Source: an uncultured Collinsella sp. (lineage in GTDB: Bacteria; Actinomycetota; Coriobacteriia; Coriobacteriales; Coriobacteriaceae). From it: a stretch of 5,663 nt of DNA. The DNA lies in the NCBI GenBank assembly GCA_902475475.1, contig CABRZY010000119.1, positions 1 through 5,663 of the forward strand, in the 5' to 3' direction. The position numbers and the translations under genes were made by a program. How positions within the stretch are numbered: position 1 is the stretch's first letter; every line of letters starts with the position of its first letter. Under the pieces are notes generated by a model. It saw nothing but the letters and a program-made list of their open reading frames with translations, did not search any database and had not been told where the DNA came from. Shown one piece after another: positions 1-5,009 of this stretch.

Positions 1-60
1 CCGCGCCCGTAGCTTGCGTGCGATGGTTGGCGCTCCGTCAGTGCCGTGCCGATGTGGCGC
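1..60. other. Short flank with no supported gene
   Basis: These 60 bases lie downstream of the minus-strand zinc-ribbon gene. I see no ATG, GTG or TTG start on the minus strand here and no recognisable protein fragment on the plus strand. GGCGC at 29-33 can pair with GCGCC at 57-61, which would form a weak stem just after the stop codon of the minus-strand gene, without a T-tract. Confidence 0.4.
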
Positions 61-363
61 CTATTTCCAAGGGTGCGACGTCAGGTGCCAGCCGCCGCAG
101 TATTCGCATTTGTAGCAGGCCAAACCGCGCCGCCCGCGGTTTTCGCAGTAGGCCATAACGGCCTCGGCCTCGGCGCGCGTGTCGTAACGGTTTTTGCGCT
201 CGCACGACTTGTAGCGCCAGGCTTCATCTCGCTCGGCATCCAGGGCGTCGCGGCGCTCATCCTCGCGCGCAAACAGGTCGCTCATATCGCCGCCGGTGGC
301 AGCGCCCAAAAACTCGCTTTTGGCCTTTGACCAGGCGGCTCGCTTTTTGCTTCCCATCTGCAT
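61..363 (-). CDS. Small zinc-ribbon-like protein of unknown function
   Basis: Predicted protein of 100 aa. The N-terminal half (about residues 5-50) is charged and probably helical, with many Lys, Arg, Glu and Asp. The C-terminal half contains C54, C73 and C83, then CEYC (C86, C89), followed by GGWHLTSH with H93 and H97. Spacing of C54, C86-x2-C89 and H93 suggests one zinc site, but the ligands are inferred. Small proteins ending in a C-x2-C-GWHLT motif are common in actinobacteria and their phages; I know of no established function. Start choice: the frame opens at a TTG at 378, but ATG at 363 has a GGAG about 9 nt upstream (minus strand, 376-373) and is preferred; ATG at 357 is also possible. 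The gene is divergent from the GNAT gene and shares an upstream region carrying a perfect inverted repeat. A phage-remnant or nucleic-acid-binding role is possible but untested. Confidence 0.7.
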   Translation of the reverse strand: MQMGSKKRAAWSKAKSEFLGAATGGDMSDLFAREDERRDALDAERDEAWRYKSCERKNRYDTRAEAEAVMAYCENRGRRGLACYKCEYCGGWHLTSHPWK

Positions 364-381
364 CGCGCCCCTCTCCAAACG

Positions 382-413
382 TTGGTATCATTGCTCAATC
401 AAAGTGATACCAA
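382..413. promoter_or_regulatory. Perfect inverted repeat in divergent promoter region (candidate operator)
   Basis: TTGGTATCA at 382-390 is an exact reverse complement of TGATACCAA at 405-413, with a 14-nt spacer. It sits between the divergent starts at 363 (-) and 435 (+). The half-sites are about 23 bp centre to centre, roughly two helical turns, as expected for two bound dimers or a looped regulator. Read in either direction the element also presents TTGGTA, 17 nt, then TGATAC, which has promoter-like spacing but a poor -10 match. The TTGGTAT core recurs upstream of the ATPase gene at 3218 and 3238. That it controls both genes is inference. Confidence 0.55.
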
Positions 414-434
414 TAAACGTGAGGTCGCCGCGTG

Positions 435-923
435 ATGATCAGAAAAACCCTCGATACCGACATTCCCGCCGTCATGGCTATCTATGACGCGGCCCGCGCC
501 TTTATGCGCGCGCATGGCAACGCCACGCAGTGGCCCGAGGGCACGCCTTCTGCCGAGCAGCTGGCTGCCGATATCGCCGCCGGTGACAGCTATGTGTGCG
601 AAGTCGACGGCCGCGTGGTGGCGACGTTTGCCTTTTTACCGGGCCCGGACGAGTGCTATGACGTAATTGAGGACGGTCAATGGCGTAGCGACAATCCGTA
701 CGCCGTGCTGCACCGTGTGGCATCCGACGGCACCGTGCACGGTATCGCGGCTGCGATGTTTGCCTTTGCCAAGGAGCGTGCCGACCACCTGCGTATCGAC
801 ACGCATCAGGATAACCTGCCCATGCAGGGTGCCATCATAAAGGCCGGCTTTGAGTGCGCTGGTATCGTCTATGTGTCCGACGGCACGGCGCGTGTTGCGT
901 TCGATTGGCTGCGCGAGGCGTAA
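435..923 (+). CDS. GNAT family N-acetyltransferase
   Basis: Predicted protein of 162 aa, normal length for a single GNAT domain. The N-terminal strand and helix (IRKTLDTDIPAVMAIYDAAR) are typical. A VCEVDGRVVATFAF stretch (about residues 54-67) forms the central strands, and YAVLHRVASDGTVHGIAAAM (89-108) covers beta4 and the acetyl-CoA pyrophosphate-binding turn, with G103 in place of a fuller Q/R-x-x-G-x-G/A motif. RIDTHQDNLPMQ (about 120-131) and the following KAGFECAG (136-143) are the conserved late region containing Asn and the GF turn. It should transfer an acetyl group from acetyl-CoA to an unidentified amine in the cytoplasm. The start is ATG 435 or GTG 432; a GAGG at 421-424 lies 10 or 7 nt upstream. 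It is divergent from the zinc-ribbon gene and separated from the next gene by a structured 261-nt gap, so it is probably monocistronic. Confidence 0.88.
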   Translation: MIRKTLDTDIPAVMAIYDAARAFMRAHGNATQWPEGTPSAEQLAADIAAGDSYVCEVDGRVVATFAFLPGPDECYDVIEDGQWRSDNPYAVLHRVASDGTVHGIAAAMFAFAKERADHLRIDTHQDNLPMQGAIIKAGFECAGIVYVSDGTARVAFDWLREA

Positions 924-935
924 GAGCGACGCCTC
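915..935 (+). repeat. Small hairpin over the acetyltransferase stop codon
   Basis: GAGGCG at 915-920 pairs with CGCCTC at 930-935, leaving a 9-nt loop that contains the TAA stop at 921-923. No T-tract follows, so it is not a classical intrinsic terminator. It could protect the transcript end or be chance in GC-rich sequence. Confidence 0.3.
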
Positions 936-950
936 ATATCAATAATTCAT

Positions 951-989
951 GCGAACGAAACTGGCCCAGGTGGGGTCATTTTCGTTCGC
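951..989 (+). repeat. Long near-perfect intergenic hairpin
   Basis: GCGAACGAAA (951-960) and TTTCGTTCGC (980-989) are perfect reverse complements. Inside them, after a single C/T mismatch (961 and 979), TGGCCC (962-967) pairs with GGGTCA (973-978) with one G-U pair, leaving a 5-nt loop at 968-972. That makes 16 base pairs in 39 nt. It lies 28 nt after the acetyltransferase stop, as a transcript-end or REP-like intergenic element would, but no T-run follows the stem. It may act as a terminator, a transcript stabiliser or a dispersed repeat; only one copy is present here. Confidence 0.6.
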
Positions 990-994
990 TGTGC

Positions 995-1099
995 TGATTT
1001 GCAAGCCGGCTTTCGCAAGGCGCGAACCTACGATAATCGCCGCGCGGCAACGCGGAGCGATGAGCTCGGTCGGGGGATAGGGCCCCGGCTTGCAAATCA
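995..1099 (+). ncRNA. Candidate structured element closed by 15-bp inverted repeat
   Basis: TGATTTGCAAGCCGG at 995-1009 is the exact reverse complement of CCGGCTTGCAAATCA at 1085-1099. The enclosed 75 nt can fold further: TTCGC (1012-1016) with GCGAA (1022-1026); CCTA (1027-1030) with TAGG (1078-1081); and ATCGC plus CGCG (1036-1044) with CGCG plus GCGAT (1051-1054, 1057-1061) over a 2-nt bulge. This gives a plausible multi-stem RNA ending 85 nt before the GTPase start, as a cis-regulatory leader might. I could not match it to a known riboswitch consensus. Alternatives are a MITE-like DNA element with 15-bp terminal inverted repeats, though I see no target-site duplication, or a regulator-binding site. 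Confidence 0.4.
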
Positions 1100-1124
1100 C
1101 CCGCCGGCTCGTAAATTGTATCAT
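1090..1124 (+). promoter_or_regulatory. Weak candidate promoter for the GTPase gene
   Basis: TTGCAA at 1090-1095 and TAAATT at 1112-1117 have a 16-nt spacer. TATCAT at 1119-1124 is a better -10 hexamer but lacks a well-spaced -35. If used, this promoter would start inside or after the downstream arm of the 995-1099 inverted repeat, making that element DNA-level rather than leader RNA. Prediction by eye only. Confidence 0.25.
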
Positions 1125-1173
1125 CCAGTGTGGAACGAGGACGCCCGTTGCCGCGTGCGATGGGCTTGTAATA

Positions 1174-1180
1174 AGAGGAG
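1174..1180 (+). promoter_or_regulatory. Ribosome binding site that fixes the GTPase start
   Basis: AGAGGAG at 1174-1180 precedes ATG 1185 by 4 nt after its last base. The reading frame remains open upstream to 999, but that stretch gives no family-like residues, whereas the protein from 1185 begins directly with the GTPase P-loop strand. A 3-codon ATG-GGC-TTG followed by two TAA stops (1160-1174) sits immediately before this site. Confidence 0.7.
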
Positions 1181-1184
1181 AGCC

Positions 1185-3188
1185 ATGTCGAAGCAGGCAG
1201 TCGTTGGAATCTTGGCGCATGTCGATGCCGGCAAGACCACGTTGGCCGAGGCCATGTTGTTCAACGCGGGTCGCATTCGCAAGCGCGGCCGCGTGGACGA
1301 TGGCGATTCGCATCTGGACACTAACGCGATCGAGCGCGAGCGCGGCATTACGATCTTCTCGTCTCAGGCCGTGCTCGACCACGGCGATACCCACGTCATG
1401 CTTGTGGATGCGCCCGGCCACGTCGATTTTTCGGCCGAGGCGGAGCGCACGCTGCGCGCGCTCGACTATGCGATTTTGGTTGTGGGCGCCAACGATGGCG
1501 TACAGGGGCACACCGAAACCCTGTGGCGCCTGCTTGCGCGCTATGACATCCCGACGCTCATCTTCATCAACAAGATCGATTTGGAGAATCCCGGCCGCGA
1601 TGTTTTGCTGGCACAGCTTGGGCAACATCTTTCCGAGGGCTGCCTGGATGCCAACGAACTGCTGGCGGGCGGCACCGTTCAGGAGGATGCTGCTGCGTTA
1701 GACGAGGCGGCGCTCGAGGAGTTTCTCGAGATGGGTGAGCTTTCCGTCGCGACGCTGTCGCGCATGGTTGCCGAGCGCAAGCTCTTTCCCTGCTTTGCCG
1801 GCTCGGCGCTCAAGGACCAAGGCGTGGACGAGCTGCTAGATGGCATGTGTACACTGATGCGTGAACAGGCATGGCTCTCGGAGTTTGCCGCGCGCGTCTA
1901 CCGCGTGAGCCGCGGGGATCGCGGTGAGCGCTTGGCTTGGGTTAAAGTGACCGGCGGCACGCTGCATGCCAAGCAGATGATTAACGGACGTTCCGGTGCC
2001 GAGGCGTGGGAGCAGAAGGTCGACCAGGTACGCATCTATAACGGCGAGAAGTATGAGCTTGCCCAAGAAGTTGCTGCTGGCGGTATTTGTGCCGTGACGG
2101 GTCTTGCGCACGTTCGCCCGGGGGACGCCCTGGGCGCGGAGCCCGCGGGCGATGCACCTGTCATTGCGCCGGTTCTCACCTATACCGTGCTGCCGGGCGA
2201 ACACGACGTCCATGTGGTATTCAAAGCGTTGACTGAGCTGGCAGACGAAGACCCCATGCTCGGCGTAAGCTGGAACACGCATCTTGAACAAATACATCTG
2301 CAGCTTATGGGAGCGGTGCAGCTCGAGGTCGTGCAGCGCGTGCTGGCCGATCGTTTTGGCTTTGCGGTCGAGTTTGAGCCCGGCGGCATTCTCTATAAGG
2401 AGACTATTTCGCAGCCGGTTGAGGGCGTGGGCCACTTTGAGCCATTGCGCCACTATGCCGAGGTGCATCTGCGCTTGGAGCCGTTGCCAGCGGGTTCGGG
2501 CGTGCAATTTGGCACCGTGACCTCGACCGACGAGCTCGATCTTAACTGCCAACGTCTGGCGCTCACCAACGCTATGGAGCGCGATCACCTGGGCGTGCTG
2601 ACCGGCTCGCCCATCACCGATGTGCGCATTACGCTCACGGGCGGCCGCGCGCATGCCAAACACACCGAGGGCGGCGACTTTCGCCAGGCCACGTACCGCG
2701 CGATTCGCCAGGGTTTGATGCAGGCGCGCGAGGTCGGCGCAGACGTGCTGTTGGAGCCGTGGTACCACTTTGAGCTCGAGGTGCCGGGGGAGTGCGTGGG
2801 CCGGGCGCTCTCAGACGCCACGCGCATGGGCGCTGAGTACGAGCCGCCGGCGATGACGGGCGATCGGGCGAAGCTTGTGGGTCGCGTACCGGCATCCGAG
2901 GTGCAGGATTACGCGCTGGAGGTAGCTGCCTACACGAGCGGTCGCGGACATCTGTACCTAGAGTTCGCCGGTTATGCGGCTTGCCATGATGTCGAGCGCG
3001 TCATCGAGGCGGCCGCCTACGAGCCCGAGGCCGATCTGCCCAACACGCCTGACTCGGTCTTTTGCTCTCACGGCGCTGGCTACACCGTCAAGTGGTACGA
3101 CGTACCCGCCGCGGCGCACGTAAAGATCGATCCCGCCACCTTTCGCCCCTGGCGAGCAGCAGACGCCGAGTTTTTCGGCCACATGTGA
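1185..3188 (+). CDS. TetM/EF-G-like translation GTPase (ribosomal protection protein homologue)
   Basis: Predicted protein of 667 aa with the five-domain EF-G/TetM layout. G motifs are all present: G1 AHVDAGKT (11-18), G2 RERGIT (51-56), G3 DAPGH with catalytic H79 (75-79), G4 NKID (129-132) and G5 GSALK (206-210). Domain II spans about 235-320, III about 330-400, IV about 415-535 and V about 536-610. It should hydrolyse GTP on the ribosome. Tet(M) and Tet(O) (about 640 aa) use domain IV to dislodge tetracycline, with a Ser-Pro-Val tip loop; here the matching loop (486-500, TGGRAHAKHTEGGDFR region) reads Ala-Lys-His, so the key proline is absent. The C-terminus (620-637, NTPDSVF...HGAGYTVKW) exceeds Tet(M) and resembles uncharacterised 'translation factor GTPase' proteins of gut Clostridia and Coriobacteriia. 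Tetracycline resistance is therefore not established. Its stop codon lies inside a 13-bp palindrome. Confidence 0.9.
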   Translation: MSKQAVVGILAHVDAGKTTLAEAMLFNAGRIRKRGRVDDGDSHLDTNAIERERGITIFSSQAVLDHGDTHVMLVDAPGHVDFSAEAERTLRALDYAILVVGANDGVQGHTETLWRLLARYDIPTLIFINKIDLENPGRDVLLAQLGQHLSEGCLDANELLAGGTVQEDAAALDEAALEEFLEMGELSVATLSRMVAERKLFPCFAGSALKDQGVDELLDGMCTLMREQAWLSEFAARVYRVSRGDRGERLAWVKVTGGTLHAKQMINGRSGAEAWEQKVDQVRIYNGEKYELAQEVAAGGICAVTGLAHVRPGDALGAEPAGDAPVIAPVLTYTVLPGEHDVHVVFKALTELADEDPMLGVSWNTHLEQIHLQLMGAVQLEVVQRVLADRFGFAVEFEPGGILYKETISQPVEGVGHFEPLRHYAEVHLRLEPLPAGSGVQFGTVTSTDELDLNCQRLALTNAMERDHLGVLTGSPITDVRITLTGGRAHAKHTEGGDFRQATYRAIRQGLMQAREVGADVLLEPWYHFELEVPGECVGRALSDATRMGAEYEPPAMTGDRAKLVGRVPASEVQDYALEVAAYTSGRGHLYLEFAGYAACHDVERVIEAAAYEPEADLPNTPDSVFCSHGAGYTVKWYDVPAAAHVKIDPATFRPWRAADAEFFGHM

Positions 3189-3211
3189 CAAAGGGACGGC
3201 TCCTTTGTCAC
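3185..3211 (+). repeat. Intergenic hairpin repeat, copy 1, overlapping the GTPase stop
   Basis: GTGACAAAGGG (3185-3195) pairs with TCCTTTGTCAC (3201-3211), loop ACGGC. Counting outward, CATGTGACAAAGG (3182-3194) and CCTTTGTCACATG (3202-3214) are a perfect 13-bp palindrome. The TGA stop (3186-3188) is part of the stem. A second copy follows the next gene at 4402-4428. No T-tract follows, so it is not a canonical intrinsic terminator; it may mark or protect transcript ends. I recall similar palindromes between genes in Collinsella-type genomes, which is unverified here. Confidence 0.7.
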
Positions 3212-3217
3212 ATGCTA

Positions 3218-3247
3218 TTGGTATAACTCGGTATAAGTTGGTATAAC
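3218..3247 (+). promoter_or_regulatory. Three tandem 10-bp GGTATAA repeats (candidate operator/promoter)
   Basis: The units are TTGGTATAAC (3218-3227), TCGGTATAAG (3228-3237) and TTGGTATAAC (3238-3247), each exactly 10 bp, so the sites face the same side of the helix. They lie 34-64 nt before the ATPase start. A sigma70-like promoter overlaps them: TTGGTA (3218-3223), 18-nt spacer, TATAAC (3242-3247). This arrangement suits cooperative binding by a repressor or by the ATPase itself, which has a winged-helix region. The binding factor is inference. Confidence 0.6.
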
Positions 3248-3281
3248 TATTATCAGGGTTTGCCAATCCGAGGAGGCCGAC

Positions 3282-4400
3282 ATGAATCCAAATCCCTTTA
3301 AGCCAACGGCAGGCAAGCGGCCTCCGATACTCATCGGTCGAGAGTCGGTCATCGAAGATTTTCAGGAAGGGCTCGATAACGGCGCCGGAGCGCCGGGCAG
3401 GCTCATGCTCATTACGGGAAACCGTGGCTGCGGCAAGACGGTTCTCCTGCGGGAGCTGCAACGTCTAGCCAATGAGCGCGGATGGGCGGTTGTCTCCGAT
3501 TCCGCTTCGCTTGGCTTATGCGACCGCTTGGTCGATGCGCTTCGCTCGAATAAACCCATTGTGACGTCAATGGAGTTCGGTCCGTCGTTTGGCCGGATGT
3601 CGGTCGAGGCGGCGCGAGCAAAGGGCGAGACGTTGCGAGGGCTGGTCAACGAGCGCCTCAAGAAGCTCGGGCCGGGAAAGGGCTTACTGTTTGCGATTGA
3701 CGAGGCGCAATCGGCGTCTATCGAGGAACTGGCGGCTCTTGCCGTTCTCTATCAGCAAGTGCTTGGAGATCAAGATGCCACGGGCTTGCCCGATAGCGAC
3801 CAGTGCGGTCTTGCGCTGGTTTTTGCCGGCTTGCCCAGTATGGTTGATGACTTGCTCGAAGAGCCGAGCGTAACGTTTCTGCGCCGCGCCCAGCAGCGTA
3901 CGCTGGGGGCGATTTCTTTGCCCAAAGTGCGCGATTCATATATCCAGACGGTCAAAGACGCTGGTCTTTACGTTGACGCGGAGACGGCGGACCTTGCGGC
4001 ACACAAGAGCATGGGGCATCCCTATATGGTTCAGCTGGTGGGCTATTACATGTGGCGCTCTGCCGTCCGGCGCAACTCGCAGGTCATTGAAAGGTACGAT
4101 GTCGAGGCTGGCCATGTGGATGCCATCTCTGAGTTCTACGAAGCGGTCGACGCGCCCCTGTATTATGGATTGCGCAGTCCGCAACGCCTCTTTATCGAGG
4201 CCATGGCTGCTGACGAGGGTAAGCCGACGCGCATGGCGGACATCATTGAGCGTTGCGATCGCACCCAGAGCTGGGCGAGTAAATATCGTGCAAACCTGAT
4301 TCGCGAGCGCGTCATCGAGGCTGCCGGATACGGCCTCGTCCGGTTTACCGTGCCCATGCTGGGCGCGTACATTCGCGATCGCATTTTATGGCACGAGTAG
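3282..4400 (+). CDS. Orc1/Cdc6-like AAA+ ATPase with C-terminal winged helix
   Basis: Predicted protein of 372 aa. The N-terminus NPFKPTAGKRPPILIGRE (2-21) is the typical lead-in of an actinobacterial 'ATP-binding protein' family. Walker A is GNRGCGKT (46-53), Walker B LLFAIDEAQ (135-143, D140 and E141), a sensor-1-like strand LVFAGLPS (179-186) and possible arginine fingers R201, R202 and R206 in FLRRAQQR. GHPYMVQLVGYYMWR (245-259) fits the lid region. Residues about 296-368 (SPQRLFIEAMA...YRANLIRERVIEAAG...VRFTVPMLGAYIRDR) fit a winged helix as in Orc1/Cdc6 or archaeal ATPase_2 proteins. ATP-dependent DNA binding is thus likely, but its role (replication, regulation, defence) is unknown. 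Start: AGGAGG (3271-3276) lies 5 nt before ATG 3282. Directly upstream are three GGTATAA repeats, possibly its own binding sites. The downstream GNAT begins 51 nt later. Confidence 0.85.
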   Translation: MNPNPFKPTAGKRPPILIGRESVIEDFQEGLDNGAGAPGRLMLITGNRGCGKTVLLRELQRLANERGWAVVSDSASLGLCDRLVDALRSNKPIVTSMEFGPSFGRMSVEAARAKGETLRGLVNERLKKLGPGKGLLFAIDEAQSASIEELAALAVLYQQVLGDQDATGLPDSDQCGLALVFAGLPSMVDDLLEEPSVTFLRRAQQRTLGAISLPKVRDSYIQTVKDAGLYVDAETADLAAHKSMGHPYMVQLVGYYMWRSAVRRNSQVIERYDVEAGHVDAISEFYEAVDAPLYYGLRSPQRLFIEAMAADEGKPTRMADIIERCDRTQSWASKYRANLIRERVIEAAGYGLVRFTVPMLGAYIRDRILWHE

Positions 4401-4401
4401 G

Positions 4402-4428
4402 GTGATAAAGGGACAGCCCTTTTGTCAC
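4402..4428 (+). repeat. Intergenic hairpin repeat, copy 2, after the ATPase stop
   Basis: GTGATAAAGGG (4402-4412) pairs with CCTTTTGTCAC (4418-4428), loop ACAGC. It is the same 27-nt element as at 3185-3211, with four substitutions: three in the stem that swap G-C and G-U pairs, and one in the loop. It begins one base after the TAG stop at 4398-4400. Conservation of pairing favours a function in RNA. Confidence 0.7.
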
Positions 4429-4442
4429 ATCGATAGATGTGA
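4425..4442 (+). promoter_or_regulatory. Alternative hairpin overlapping the second GNAT ribosome binding site
   Basis: TCACATC (4425-4431) pairs perfectly with GATGTGA (4436-4442) over a GATA tetraloop. Its 5' arm reuses the last four bases of the preceding repeat hairpin, so the two cannot be fully formed together. Its 3' arm takes the GA of the GAGGT ribosome binding site (4441-4445), 6 nt before ATG 4452. This could couple expression of the acetyltransferase to events upstream; a functional switch is inference. Confidence 0.4.
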
Positions 4443-4451
4443 GGTCAAAAC

Positions 4452-5009
4452 ATGGTGATTCAAACTGAGCGATTGACGCTTCGTCCGTGGCGCGAGACGG
4501 ATGCGGCGAGCCTGTTTGCATATGCGAGCGACCCGGACGTGGGGCCGGCTGCGGGCTGGCCGCCCCACCGAAGCATTGGGGAAAGCGGAGAGATCATTCG
4601 GACGGTCTTTACGGTGCCCCATACCTTTGCCATTTGCCTGCCTGAGACAGACGAGCCCATTGGCAGCATCGGGCTTATGCTCCCTCGCTGCGGGTCGAAC
4701 AGCCAAAGAGTTGGACTCGAGCTTGAGGTGGGGTATTGGGTCGCCAAGCCGTTCTGGGGTCGAGGCTTTGCTCCCGAGGCGGTGCGAGCCATGCAGCGCT
4801 ATGCGTTCGAAACGCTTGGTTGCAAGGCGCTTTGGTGCGGATACTACGAGGGCAATAACAAGTCGTTACGCGTCCAGCAAAAATGCGGGTTCGCGCCACA
4901 TCACGTTGAGCGCGACGTGCCCTGCGAGCTTATGGGCGATGTGCGTACCGAGTACTTTACGCATTTGACCCGCGAAGACTGGCGCGGGCGAGCAGAAGGG
5001 GAGCGATGA
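4452..5009 (+). CDS. RimJ/RimL-type GNAT N-acetyltransferase
   Basis: Predicted protein of 185 aa, usual length for the Acetyltransf_3 group. It opens with IQTERLTLRPWRETDAASLF (3-22), the hallmark N-terminus of RimJ/RimL-like enzymes. FAICLPETDEPIGSIGLM (59-76) forms the central strands. LEVGYWVAKPFWGRGFAPEAVRAM (91-114) contains the acetyl-CoA-binding W-G-R-G-F-A loop, and NNKSLRVQQKCGF (135-147) is the conserved Asn-x-x-Ser and GF region. It should acetylate an amine from acetyl-CoA; relatives modify ribosomal protein N-termini, metabolites or drugs, and the substrate cannot be read from sequence. GAGGT at 4441-4445 supports ATG 4452. Its stop overlaps the next start (ATGA, 5006-5009), so it is translationally coupled to the UvrA-like gene. 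No convincing promoter is seen in the 51-nt gap, so read-through from the ATPase gene is likely. Confidence 0.9.
   Translation: MVIQTERLTLRPWRETDAASLFAYASDPDVGPAAGWPPHRSIGESGEIIRTVFTVPHTFAICLPETDEPIGSIGLMLPRCGSNSQRVGLELEVGYWVAKPFWGRGFAPEAVRAMQRYAFETLGCKALWCGYYEGNNKSLRVQQKCGFAPHHVERDVPCELMGDVRTEYFTHLTREDWRGRAEGER

Noticed and set aside
382..410. TTGGTA-N17-TGATAC as a symmetric bidirectional promoter
   Set aside because: The spacing is ideal, but TGATAC matches the -10 consensus poorly on both strands, so I report the element only as an operator candidate.
995..1099. Insertion sequence or MITE with terminal inverted repeats
   Set aside because: No transposase is present and no target-site duplication is visible at either flank. 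It is kept only as an alternative to a structured RNA.
999..1184. N-terminal extension of the GTPase frame back to position 999
   Set aside because: The extra 62 residues show no family similarity, run through the inverted-repeat element, and lack a ribosome binding site, while ATG 1185 has a strong one and gives the normal GTPase start.
939..1628. 229-codon minus-strand open frame across the intergenic hairpins and GTPase start
   Set aside because: It runs through both inverted repeats and antisense to the conserved G1-G4 motifs; no domain is visible.
1836..2768. 310-codon open frame on the minus strand inside the GTPase gene
   Set aside because: It lies wholly opposite a well-supported gene, shows no recognisable motif, and is expected from GC-rich codon use.
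3185..3214. Classical Rho-independent terminator after the GTPase
   Set aside because: The stem is strong but is followed by ATGCTATTGG, with no T-tract, so the label would not be supported.
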